DNA of 64,000 nt from Promicromonospora panici (GTDB lineage: Bacteria > Actinomycetota > Actinomycetes > Actinomycetales > Cellulomonadaceae): NCBI RefSeq assembly GCF_900608595.1, contig NZ_UWYY01000006.1, forward strand, positions 186,001 through 250,000, in the 5' to 3' direction. The notes under the pieces are model-generated. The model did not search any database, had not been told where the DNA came from, and saw only the letters and a list, made by a program, of their open reading frames with translations. The stretch's first letter is position 1; each line of letters opens with the position of its first letter. Both the position numbers and the translations under genes were made by a program. Positions 50,674-59,288 of this stretch are shown here, in pieces.

Positions 50674-52451
50674 CAGGCGGCGCCTGAACCGGGGGCAGCG
50701 CTCGAACCGGGAGCCGTGTCCGGGCCGACGCCGACCACCACGCCGGACGCGAGCCGGTGCCGGGCCGCACGCCGCTCCCGCTGCGCCGCCGGGTCCGGCG
50801 TCGGGACGGACGCCAGCAGCTCGGCCGTGTACAGCTCGCGCGGCGCGCCGAACACATCGGCGGTCGGGCCGCTCTCGACGAGGCGCCCGGCGCGCAGTAC
50901 GGCCACCCGGTCGGTCAGCTCGTGCACGACGCCGAGGTCGTGGCTGATGAACAGGCAGCCGAACCCCAGCTCGTCGTGCAAGTCGCGCAGCACCTGCAGC
51001 ACCTCCGCCTGCACCGACACGTCGAGCGCGCTGGTGGGCTCGTCCGCCACGAGGAGTCGCGGCCGCAGCGCCAGGGCGCGCGCGAGGCCGATGCGCTGGC
51101 GCTGCCCGCCGGAGAACTCGTGCGGGTAGCGGCGCTCCGCGCCGGCGGGCAACCGCACGGCGTCCAGCAGCTCGCGCACCCGCGCGTGACGCTCGGCGGC
51201 CGACAGGCGCCGGCCGTCACGGCCGTGGATGGCCAGCGGCTCCGCCACCGACTCGCCCACGAGCTTGCGCGGGTCCAGTGAGGCGCCCGGGTCCTGGAAC
51301 ACGACGCCGACGTCGGCCAGCAGGCGCCTGCGCGCTCGGCCCCGGGCCTTCGCCACGGACGTGCCGAGCAGCAGCACCTCGCCCTCGGACGGCGCCAGCA
51401 GCCCCAGGCAGGCGCGCCCCGCCGTCGACTTGCCCGAGCCGGACTCCCCGACCAAGCCCAGCATCTCGCCCGCCCGCACGGTCAGGTCGAGGGCGTCGAC
51501 CGCGCGCACGTGCCGGCCCTGCACCCGGTAGTCCAGGCTGACCCCCCGCAGGTCAAGCACCACCTCGCTGGACACACGCTCAACTTCGCGAACCCTTGCT
51601 TCGCGGCTCGCCGGCGGGACCGCCGGGACGGCGTCGAGCAGGGTGCGCGTGTACTCGTGCTCCGGCGCGAGCAGCACCTGCTCCACCGGCCCGTGCTCGA
51701 CGATCCGGCCGCCCTTCATCACGGCTACATCGGAGGCGATGTCGGCGACCACGCCCATGTTGTGCGTGACCAGCAGCAGCGCGGTGTCCCGCTGCGCGAC
51801 CAGCTCGCGCAGCAGGTCGAGGATCTCCGCCTGTACGGTGACGTCGAGCGCCGTCGTCGGCTCGTCGGCGACGATCAGGCGTGGCTCGCAGGCCAGCGCG
51901 ATGGCGATGACGACCCTCTGCCGCTGGCCGCCGGACAGCTCGTGCGGGTACTGGCGCGCGCGCCGCTCCGGCTCCGGGATGCCGACCGACCGGAGCAGCT
52001 CAACGGCCCGTTCCCGCGCGGCAGCGCGCGGCACGCGCTCGTGGTTGAGCACCGCCTCGGCGATCTGGTCGCCCAGGGTCATGGTCGGGTTGAGCGCCGT
52101 CATCGGCTCCTGGAAGACCATGGACACGACGCGCCCTCGCAGGTCCACGAGCTCGTCCTCGGCGGCCGCGGCGACGTCGCGCAGCCGGCCGCCGTCGGCG
52201 AGCTCCACCGAGCCGGTGATCCGCGCCGTCGACGGCAGCAGGCCCAGCACGGAGAGCGAGGTGACGCTCTTGCCGGAGCCCGACTCGCCCACCAGCGCGA
52301 CCACCCGGCCGCGCCGCACCTCGAGGTCGATGCCGCGGAGGGCGGGCACGTCGCCGGAGCCGGTCGTGAAGGTGACGTTCAGGTCCCGGATGCGCAGGAC
52401 GACGTCGTCGGCCGGCGTCTCCCCGCCGGTCCCTGATGTGGGCGCGCTCAT
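50673..52451 (-). CDS. Dpp/Opp-type ABC transporter, fused double ATPase
   Basis: A 592-aa fusion of DppD- and DppF-like ATPases. The first domain (about 17-275) has Walker A GESGSGKS, LSGGQRQR and IVADEPTTALDVT; the second (about 305-560) has its own GESGSGKS, FSGGQRQR and VADEPTSALDVS. Each ends with the oligopeptide-family extension. A single-chain ATPase is common in actinobacteria. ATG overlaps the permease stop (ATGA). Confidence 0.93.
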   Translation of the reverse strand: MSAPTSGTGGETPADDVVLRIRDLNVTFTTGSGDVPALRGIDLEVRRGRVVALVGESGSGKSVTSLSVLGLLPSTARITGSVELADGGRLRDVAAAAEDELVDLRGRVVSMVFQEPMTALNPTMTLGDQIAEAVLNHERVPRAAARERAVELLRSVGIPEPERRARQYPHELSGGQRQRVVIAIALACEPRLIVADEPTTALDVTVQAEILDLLRELVAQRDTALLLVTHNMGVVADIASDVAVMKGGRIVEHGPVEQVLLAPEHEYTRTLLDAVPAVPPASREARVREVERVSSEVVLDLRGVSLDYRVQGRHVRAVDALDLTVRAGEMLGLVGESGSGKSTAGRACLGLLAPSEGEVLLLGTSVAKARGRARRRLLADVGVVFQDPGASLDPRKLVGESVAEPLAIHGRDGRRLSAAERHARVRELLDAVRLPAGAERRYPHEFSGGQRQRIGLARALALRPRLLVADEPTSALDVSVQAEVLQVLRDLHDELGFGCLFISHDLGVVHELTDRVAVLRAGRLVESGPTADVFGAPRELYTAELLASVPTPDPAAQRERRAARHRLASGVVVGVGPDTAPGSSAAPGSGAA

Positions 52452-53284
52452 GCCGTCCTCCCCTTCACGTCGACGACGTCCCGCAGCCCGTCGCCCACGA
52501 AGTTCAGGGCGCAGACGACGATCACTATCGCGAGGCCCGGCGGCAGGATGAGCCACCACGCGCCCTGGTAGATGTAGTTGATGCCGTCGTTGAGCATCGC
52601 GCCCCAGTCGGTGGTGGGCGGCTGGATGCCCATCCCGAGGAAGCTGATGTACGCGACGAGCAGGATGGCGTCGGCCACCTGGAAGGTCGCGTTCACGACC
52701 ACGGTGCCGACGGTGTTCGGGATGACGTGCGACAGGACCGTACGGCGGTGCGTGGCGCCCATCGCGCGGGCGGCCACGACGTAGTCGCGGGTCTTGACCG
52801 ACAGCGCCTCCGCCCGGATCAGCCGGGCCGGCACCAGCCACGACACCAGGCCCAGCACGACGATCATCATCCCGACCGTGGGCCGCACGATCGTGGAGAG
52901 CACGAGCAGCAGGAAGATCGCGGGGATCGCGATACCGGCGTCGACCACCCGCATCATGACGGCGTCCACGACGCCGCCCACGTACCCGGCGACCGCGCCC
53001 CAGAGCGTGCCGACCACCGTTGCGAGCGCCCCCGCCAGGACCCCGACCAGCAGCGACACCCGGCCGGCGACCATGAGCCGGCCCAGGTTGTCGTAACCGA
53101 GCGCGTCCGTGCCCAGCGGGTGCCCGTCGACGCCGGGCGGCAGGTTGGCGGCACCGAGGTCGGTCGCCACCTGCTCCGTGGGGTAGACCAGCGGGCCCAG
53201 CACGGCGAACAGCACCAGGACCGCGAGCGCCACCGCGCCCACGACGGCGAGCCGGTTGGTGGCGAACCGGCGTAGGGCGGTCAT
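52448..53284 (-). CDS. Dpp/Opp-type ABC permease (DppC-like)
   Basis: A 278-aa permease with an N-terminal helix (VVGAVALAVLVLFAVLGPLV), the family motif HPLGTDALGYDNLGRLMVAG and the EAA loop YVVAARAMGATHRRTVLSHVIPN. Overlaps its neighbours by 4 bp on both sides. Confidence 0.94.
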   Translation of the reverse strand: MTALRRFATNRLAVVGAVALAVLVLFAVLGPLVYPTEQVATDLGAANLPPGVDGHPLGTDALGYDNLGRLMVAGRVSLLVGVLAGALATVVGTLWGAVAGYVGGVVDAVMMRVVDAGIAIPAIFLLLVLSTIVRPTVGMMIVVLGLVSWLVPARLIRAEALSVKTRDYVVAARAMGATHRRTVLSHVIPNTVGTVVVNATFQVADAILLVAYISFLGMGIQPPTTDWGAMLNDGINYIYQGAWWLILPPGLAIVIVVCALNFVGDGLRDVVDVKGRTA

Positions 53285-54318
53285 CGCATGCCTCCGCGGG
53301 TGCGCGGGTCCAGGAGCGCCTGTACGACGTCGGCGAGCAGGGAGCCGACCACCGTGGCCACCGAGATGACGAGCACGCAGCCGAGCAGCACCGGGAAGTC
53401 GCTGCTCTGCGCGGCGCTCCAGAACAGCAGGCCCATGCCGGGGTAGTTGAAGAGCTGCTCGACGACGAGCGCGCCGCCGAACATGACCGGCAGGTAGTAG
53501 CCGAGCATCGCGACCACCGGCGTCAGCGAGTTGCGCAGCACATGCCTGAGCACCACGGCCCGGTAGGCGGTGCCCTTGGCTCGGGCGGTGCGCACGTAGT
53601 CCTCGCCGAGGTTGTCCAGGGTCGACGACCGCATGTAGCGGCTGAAGGTCGCCACGATCGGCACGGCGCCGGTGAGCACGGGCAGCACGAGCCCGGCGGG
53701 CTGGGACAGCACGTCCAGGACCCCGTTGCCCTGCGGCGCGGCGGCCGGGAACAGCCCTGCGGTCTGGCTGAGCAGCAGGATCAGGAGCATCCCGAGAAAG
53801 AACGTGGGGGTCGAGTAGGCGACGATCGCGAGGGTCGAGAGCCAGTAGTCGACGGCGCGGTTGCGGCGCACGGCCTGGTAGACGCCGACGGGCAGCGCGA
53901 CGAGCACCGCGACGACCAGCGACAGACCGGTCAGCAGCAGGGTCTTGGGCAAGCGCAGGCCGATCGCGTCGGCGACGGACTGGTTCAGCAGGTACGACTC
54001 GCCGAGGTCCCCGGTCAGGGAGCGTCCCAGGAACGACAGGTACTGCAGGACCACCGGCTGGTCCAGGCCGTTCGCGGCCTCGAACGCGGCGATCTGCTCG
54101 GGCGTGGCCTGCTGGCCGAGGACGCCGCGGGCCGGGCCGCCCGGCAGCGCGTGCAGCAGCGCGAACACGATCACGCTGACCACGAGGACCACGGCGAGCG
54201 CCTGCAGCACGCGCCGGATCAGGAAGCGGCCGAAGCCGCCGCGCTGCGCCCTGACGGGCACTGGCGCGGCAGCTTCGGCTCCGGGGGTTCCGGACGCAGC
54301 GGGTATGGCTGTCGTCAT
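53281..54318 (-). CDS. Dpp/Opp-type ABC permease (DppB-like)
   Basis: A 345-aa permease. It has an Ala/Pro-rich 25-residue cytoplasmic N-terminus, then FLIRRVLQALAVVLVVSVIVF, the large periplasmic loop with LDQPVVLQYLSFLGRSLTGDLG, and the EAA loop YVRTARAKGTAYRAVVLRHVLRN. It begins one base after the binding protein's stop codon. Confidence 0.94.
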   Translation of the reverse strand: MTTAIPAASGTPGAEAAAPVPVRAQRGGFGRFLIRRVLQALAVVLVVSVIVFALLHALPGGPARGVLGQQATPEQIAAFEAANGLDQPVVLQYLSFLGRSLTGDLGESYLLNQSVADAIGLRLPKTLLLTGLSLVVAVLVALPVGVYQAVRRNRAVDYWLSTLAIVAYSTPTFFLGMLLILLLSQTAGLFPAAAPQGNGVLDVLSQPAGLVLPVLTGAVPIVATFSRYMRSSTLDNLGEDYVRTARAKGTAYRAVVLRHVLRNSLTPVVAMLGYYLPVMFGGALVVEQLFNYPGMGLLFWSAAQSSDFPVLLGCVLVISVATVVGSLLADVVQALLDPRTRGGMR

Positions 54319-54319
54319 C

Positions 54320-56128
54320 TCAGCCGGCCCAGCTCCAGCGCTGTGGGTGGAAGCTGGCGAGCGGGTCCTGCGTGGTGCCCTCCAGGCCGTCCTTGATCAC
54401 CGACACCTGGTACACGGGGTTCGGCAGCCACATGACCGGCAGGTTCTCGGCGCCGTACTTCGAGTACTCCCGCATCACGGACGCGTCGGTGCTCTCGGTG
54501 GAGTCGCGCATGAGGGTGTCGAGCTCCTCGTCGGAGTAGGAGCCAAAGTTGGACGCCGCCTCCGTGCCGAACACCCGCTCGCCGCTCGGGTAGCCGCCGA
54601 AGTACCAGCTGCCCGCCGTGCCGAAGAACGGCAGCTCCCAGTCACACTCGGGCTGGTCCGCGGTGCACCGGGGAATGGACGAGAGCACCGTGTTCAGGGG
54701 CGCCGTCTCGATGGCGACGGCGACGCCGGCCTGGTCGAAGGTCGACTTGATCTCGGCGAACATGTTGTCGGTCTCGGCCGAGCCGCTCTGCGCCAGGATG
54801 GTGATCGCGAGCTTCTGCCCCTTCTTGACGCCGTCGCCGCACTGGTCGTCGCCGTCACCCGGCGATGTGCACTCCAGCACGCCGTCCGAGCCCTCGGTCC
54901 AGCCGTGGTCGGCCAGCAGCGTGGCCGCGGCCTCCGGGTCGAACGGGTACGGGTTCTCCTTCTGCTCGTCGGAGAGGAAGTCGCTCTCGGGGTTCTGCGG
55001 CACGGGGCCGTAGCCGGGCAGGGCGGCGCCCTTCCAGATGACGTCGGAGATCTGCTCCTGGTCCACGAGGTGCTGCAGCGCCTGGCGCACGTAGAGCTGG
55101 CGGTACACCGGGCCCATCTCGGGGTGGTTGAAGTTGTACGGCATGTACGTGATCGACCAGCCCGCCCACGGCTCGACCGTGTAGCCGAGCTGCTCGTACT
55201 GCTCCGGGGCGTCCAGGCCGGTCGTCGGGATGTAGCCGTAGTCGACGGCGCCGGAGCGGACGGCGTTCACCTCGGCGTCCGTCGACGTGTACGGCAGGAG
55301 GTTGACCGTGGTGATCGAGGCGGCGTCGTCGCCGTCGTACTTCTCGTTCTTGGTCAGCTCGACCTGGCCGGCGTCGGTGAACCCGGTCAGCGAGTAGGGC
55401 CCGTTGATGGTCTGCCACAGGGGGTTGGACTCGTAGGTGCTCAGGTCCTCGCTCTGCGTGACCAGGTAGTCGAAGATCGCCTTCGCGCCCTTCTCGGTCT
55501 CCGCGAGTGCCGGGTCGGGCTCTTCGTCGTCGGTGGTCTTGGCCCAGGCGTGCGCGGGCAGTGGCACGACGAGGGTGAGCTGGGAGGCCTGGAGCCACTC
55601 CGGGTTGTAGACCTTGTCGAAGGTGAGCTCGACGGTCTTGTCGTCGAGGGTGGCGACGTCGGTGACGTTGTCGGGCATGCGGCCCTCGGAGTAGCTTGCC
55701 CAGACGTCGGTGTTGGCCTTCACGAGGTCGAACCAGAACTTCACGTCCGCCGAGGTGACGGGCTCGCCGTCGCTCCAGGTGCGGTCGTCGAGGGTGATGG
55801 TCGCGGTGCGGCCGTCCTCGGAGAAGGTGATCTCGTCGGCGAGGTCTGCCTGCGCGACCCGCCCCACCTCACCCTCGGAGCCGTCGTACGCGACGAGCGG
55901 CTCCCAGAGGGTGCGCATGATGGCGGAGTTGTGCGTCGCGAGCTTGCCCGCGATGCCCAGCGGGACTATCCAGTTCGGGGTCGCGTTGGCGGGCAGGGCG
56001 TAGTTCACGTCGGTGCGGCCGGCCGCCCCGTCCGCACCGGAGGACGTCGAGCATCCGGCGAGGAGGGCGACGGCGGCGACCGCACCGACGGCCAGCCGTG
56101 TGGCCCGTCCGGCATGCGTGGTGCGCAT
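54320..56128 (-). CDS. Family 5 (peptide/nickel type) substrate-binding lipoprotein
   Basis: A 602-aa lipoprotein with lipobox LLAGC (Cys26). SBP family 5 signatures include TITLDDRTWSDGEPVTSADVKFWF and VRQALQHLVDQEQI. Family members bind oligopeptides but also glycans and opines. Being first in the operon with a ROK kinase suggests a sugar-containing ligand. It is divergent from a ROK repressor across a 297-bp region. Confidence 0.93.
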   Translation of the reverse strand: MRTTHAGRATRLAVGAVAAVALLAGCSTSSGADGAAGRTDVNYALPANATPNWIVPLGIAGKLATHNSAIMRTLWEPLVAYDGSEGEVGRVAQADLADEITFSEDGRTATITLDDRTWSDGEPVTSADVKFWFDLVKANTDVWASYSEGRMPDNVTDVATLDDKTVELTFDKVYNPEWLQASQLTLVVPLPAHAWAKTTDDEEPDPALAETEKGAKAIFDYLVTQSEDLSTYESNPLWQTINGPYSLTGFTDAGQVELTKNEKYDGDDAASITTVNLLPYTSTDAEVNAVRSGAVDYGYIPTTGLDAPEQYEQLGYTVEPWAGWSITYMPYNFNHPEMGPVYRQLYVRQALQHLVDQEQISDVIWKGAALPGYGPVPQNPESDFLSDEQKENPYPFDPEAAATLLADHGWTEGSDGVLECTSPGDGDDQCGDGVKKGQKLAITILAQSGSAETDNMFAEIKSTFDQAGVAVAIETAPLNTVLSSIPRCTADQPECDWELPFFGTAGSWYFGGYPSGERVFGTEAASNFGSYSDEELDTLMRDSTESTDASVMREYSKYGAENLPVMWLPNPVYQVSVIKDGLEGTTQDPLASFHPQRWSWAG

Positions 56129-56186
56129 CTGGGTCTCCTTGAGTTGCGGCGCCGTCGATGCAAGAGCCTCGGGTCGTGGAGACTTG

Positions 56187-56201
56187 ATTCGGCGGCCGAA
56201 T
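56187..56201. promoter_or_regulatory. 15-bp dyad in the SBP/ROK-regulator divergent region
   Basis: ATTCGG-CGG-CCGAAT, a perfect dyad 59 bp upstream of the binding-protein start. The surrounding TGATTCGGCGGCCGAATAATC keeps some symmetry. It is the best candidate operator for the adjacent ROK repressor. The rest of 56129-56425 shows no gene. Confidence 0.45.
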
Positions 56202-56425
56202 AATCCAGAACCGTAGACGTACCAAGTTGTGGGGATCTATGCCGGATCCGTAACAAGCCTGTTAATTCGCCCCCGCAAAAAGCCCCCGGGGCCGGGACCT
56301 GCTGCGACGTGGTGCAGACTCGTGCCAGCAGTTGTTCCAGATCTGGCCAAAGTTCGGGACGCGGTCCCGGGCGCGCTCTGGTGCAGTTTCCGGACGAGGC
56401 TCCGGACGAGAGAGGGAGGATGTCC

Positions 56426-57634
56426 GTGGCGCAGTTCGCGCGTCCCCGCGTCGCCGCCCCGCGGCTCGAGCGGGAGATTTTCGTGCTCGTGTCGAGCGGG
56501 CGCGCCCGGTCCCGCAAGGAGATCGCCGAGTCGCTCGGCATCGCGCCGTCCACCGTGTCGCAGCGCGTGCAGGCGATGCTGGCGTCCGGCGTCCTGGAGG
56601 AGACGGGCGAGGGCGCGTCCAGCGGCGGACGGCGCCCGCGGGCGCTGCGCGTGCCGGGCAGCACCGGCTACCTCGGCGTCGTCGACGTCGGCGGTACGCA
56701 CGCCCGCCTCGGGATCCTGCGGCACGGCGGCGAGCTCGCCACGACGACGGAGGTCGCGCTCGCGATAGCCGACGGCCCCGAACCGGTGCTGACGCAGGTC
56801 ACGACCGCGCTGCGGGAGCTGGCGGGCACGCTCGGTTCCGAGGCGGGCGCCGGCGCTCCCGGCAGCGGGGCGAGCGCGGACGGTGGCCGCCTGCTCGGCG
56901 TCGGCATCTCCCTGCCAGGCCCGGTCGACGTCGCCCGCCGCGCCCTCGACTCCCCGTCGCGGATGCCCGGGTGGTCGGGATTCGACGTCGGCTCCTGGCT
57001 CGAGGATGCCCTGGGCGTCCCCGCCGTGGTCGAGAACGACGCCAACGCGATGGCCGTCGGCGAGCACTTCGGGCACCCGCGCCGGACCCGGCACACCGTG
57101 TCCGTCAAGGCGGGCAGCGCGATCGGCGCCGGGATCCTGGTCGACGACCGGCTGCACCGCGGCGCGGGCGGCGCCGCGGGCGACATCACGCACACGCGGA
57201 TCCCCGCCGCGGGCGACACACCCTGCTCGTGCGGCAACCGCGGCTGCCTGGAGACGGTCGCCTCGGGCGCGGCGCTGGTGCGGCTGCTCCGCGAGCAGGG
57301 GTACGACGTCGCCGCGACCGCCGACGTGCTCGACCTCGTCCGCGACGCGGAGCCGGTGGCGACCACCCTGACCCGCACCGCCGGGCGGCACCTCGGCGAG
57401 GTGCTGTGCGCGGTGGTCAACTTCTTCAACCCGGGCGCCGTCTACCTGGGCGGCGCCCTGTCCACGCTGGAGCCGTTCGTCTCGGCGATCCGCAGCCAGA
57501 TCTACGAGGGCGCGCACCCGCTCATGACCCGCGACCTGGTGATCGCGCCGTCCGCCCTGGGTGCCGACGCGAACCTCGTGGGCGTGGGCCGCCTCCTGGA
57601 GGACGCACTCGTGCCGCACGCCCTGGCGGGCTGA
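56426..57634 (+). CDS. ROK-family transcriptional regulator
   Basis: A 402-aa regulator. GGGAGG at 56414-56419 favours the GTG at 56426 (six-base spacing) over the ATG at 56420, which touches it. The N-terminal winged helix (about 12-70: LEREIFVLVSSGRARSRKEIAESLGIAPSTVSQRV, here as two motif halves) is followed by a ROK domain: VVDVGGTHARLGILRHG, VVENDANAMAVGEH and the complete zinc motif CSCGNRGCLE. It likely represses the divergent importer-kinase operon and the MlrC gene until a sugar ligand binds. Confidence 0.9.
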   Translation: MAQFARPRVAAPRLEREIFVLVSSGRARSRKEIAESLGIAPSTVSQRVQAMLASGVLEETGEGASSGGRRPRALRVPGSTGYLGVVDVGGTHARLGILRHGGELATTTEVALAIADGPEPVLTQVTTALRELAGTLGSEAGAGAPGSGASADGGRLLGVGISLPGPVDVARRALDSPSRMPGWSGFDVGSWLEDALGVPAVVENDANAMAVGEHFGHPRRTRHTVSVKAGSAIGAGILVDDRLHRGAGGAAGDITHTRIPAAGDTPCSCGNRGCLETVASGAALVRLLREQGYDVAATADVLDLVRDAEPVATTLTRTAGRHLGEVLCAVVNFFNPGAVYLGGALSTLEPFVSAIRSQIYEGAHPLMTRDLVIAPSALGADANLVGVGRLLEDALVPHALAG

Positions 57635-57706
57635 CGCCGTCGGGCGCCGCTGCTCCGTCTTATCCCCGCCCACCGCCCACCGCCCCCACAAACCGGAAGG
57701 ACCACG

Positions 57707-59209
57707 ATGACGAACACCCGCCCGCGGGTCGCGATCGCCGGCATGTCGATCGAGTCCAGCACGTTCTCGCCGCACCGCTCCGGATGGGAGGCGTTCACGC
57801 TCCGCCGCGGCGGCGAGCTCGTGGCGCACTACCCGTTCCTCGCCGACGGCGCCCCGCTGCGCGACGCCGCTGCCTGGACCGGCGTGCTGCACGCGCGCTC
57901 GCTGCCCGGCGGCGCCGTGCCCGCCGACGTCTACGCGGCGGTGCGCGACGAGATCGTCGCGACCCTGCGCACCCAGCAGGCCGAGCACGGCGCGTACGAC
58001 GGCCTGCTGCTGGACATCCACGGCGCGATGACCGTCGTCGGCATGGACGACGCCGAGTCGGACCTCGCGGCGGCCGTGCGCGCCGCCGTCGGGCCCGGGA
58101 CGCTGATCAGCACCACCATGGACCTGCACGGCAACGTGCCGCGGGAGCTGGCCGAGGTGAGCGACCTGATCACGTGCTACCGCATGGCCCCGCACGAGGA
58201 CGCGTGGGAGACGCGCGAGCGCGCGGCCGCGAACCTGCTCTCCCGGCTACGGGAAGGCGGCGCCCCGAGCAAGGCGTGGCTGCAGGTGCCCGTGCTGCTC
58301 CCGGGCGAGAAGACGAGCACCCGGATCGAGCCGGCCGCGTCGATCTACGCGGATGTCGCGCGCGTGGCCGAGCTGCCGGGCGTGGTCGACGCCGCGCTGT
58401 GGGTCGGGTACGCGTGGGCCGACGAGCCGAGCTGCCGGGCCGCCGTCGTCGTCACGGGCGACGACGAGGACGTGATCGTGCGAGAGGCCGAGCGGCTGGG
58501 CCGGCGGTACTGGGACGCGCGGGACGAGTTCGCGTTCGTCGCGCCCGCCGCGCCGTACGAGGCGTGCGTCGCGACGGCCCTGGCGAGCACCGCGCGGCCG
58601 TACTTCCTGTCCGACTCGGGCGACAACCCGACCGCCGGCGGCGCAGGGGACGTCACCTGGACGCTGGCGCGGCTGCTGGCCGAGCCGGCCTTCGCGGCCT
58701 CGCCGGAAGAGGGCGGCCACACCGCGATCTACGCCTCGCTGCCCGACGCCGCGGCCGCGCGCGAGGTCGCGAAGGCCTGGGCCGAGCACGGCCCGGGCGC
58801 GGCCGTCGACGTCGAGGCGGGCGCCCGGGTCGACGACGGCCCGCACGGGCCGGTCCGGCTGGGCGGCGTCGTCGAGCACGTCAGCGAGGGCGACCCGGAC
58901 GCCGGTATCGTCGCCGTCGTGCGGGTCGGAGGACTGCGCGTGATCCTCACGGAGCGGCGCAAGCCGTACCACCTGGAGTCCGACTTCACGGTGCTGGGCC
59001 TGGACCCGCGCAACACCGACGTCGTCGTCGTCAAGATCGGCTACCTGGAGCCCGACCTCTACGACATGGCCGCCGACTGGATGCTCATGCTCACCCCGGG
59101 CGGCGTCGACCAGGACCTGCTCCGCCTGGGCCACCACCGCCTCACCACCCCGACCCACCCGTTCCACGAGTTCGCGGAAGAACCTCCGCTCCGCGCCACC
59201 CTCCTCTAA
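57707..59209 (+). CDS. M81-family metallopeptidase-like protein (MlrC/microcystinase C type)
   Basis: A 500-aa protein. N-terminal DUF1485 part: AIAGMSIESSTFSPHRSGWEAF, LLLDIHGAMTVVGMDDAE and TTMDLHGNVPRE, whose Asp and His residues are the metal ligands known for MlrC. The C-terminal MlrC domain has FLSDSGDNPTAGGAGDVTWTL. MlrC cleaves a linear peptide in microcystin breakdown, but most family members are in soil bacteria beside Dpp importers and must have other substrates. It follows the ROK regulator by 72 bp. Confidence 0.88.
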   Translation: MTNTRPRVAIAGMSIESSTFSPHRSGWEAFTLRRGGELVAHYPFLADGAPLRDAAAWTGVLHARSLPGGAVPADVYAAVRDEIVATLRTQQAEHGAYDGLLLDIHGAMTVVGMDDAESDLAAAVRAAVGPGTLISTTMDLHGNVPRELAEVSDLITCYRMAPHEDAWETRERAAANLLSRLREGGAPSKAWLQVPVLLPGEKTSTRIEPAASIYADVARVAELPGVVDAALWVGYAWADEPSCRAAVVVTGDDEDVIVREAERLGRRYWDARDEFAFVAPAAPYEACVATALASTARPYFLSDSGDNPTAGGAGDVTWTLARLLAEPAFAASPEEGGHTAIYASLPDAAAAREVAKAWAEHGPGAAVDVEAGARVDDGPHGPVRLGGVVEHVSEGDPDAGIVAVVRVGGLRVILTERRKPYHLESDFTVLGLDPRNTDVVVVKIGYLEPDLYDMAADWMLMLTPGGVDQDLLRLGHHRLTTPTHPFHEFAEEPPLRATLL

Positions 59210-59215
59210 CCCCGG

Positions 59216-59284
59216 CTTTGTTGTGGGCGGGATCGTTGCGCCTAAAACGGGCAGGTAGTCGCAACGATCACGCCCACAACAAAG
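59216..59284. repeat. Palindromic element, copy 5 (forward orientation)
   Basis: Arms 59216-59240 and 59260-59284 match at 24 of 25 positions; core CGCCTAAAACGGGC, identical to copy 4. It fills the 79 bp between the convergent MlrC and ornithine-cyclodeaminase genes. Confidence 0.92.
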
Positions 59285-59288
59285 GGGG

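Noticed and set aside
57707..59209. Microcystin degradation function
   Set aside because: No mlrA, mlrB or mlrD is nearby; M81 proteins are widespread in soil bacteria with other importers.
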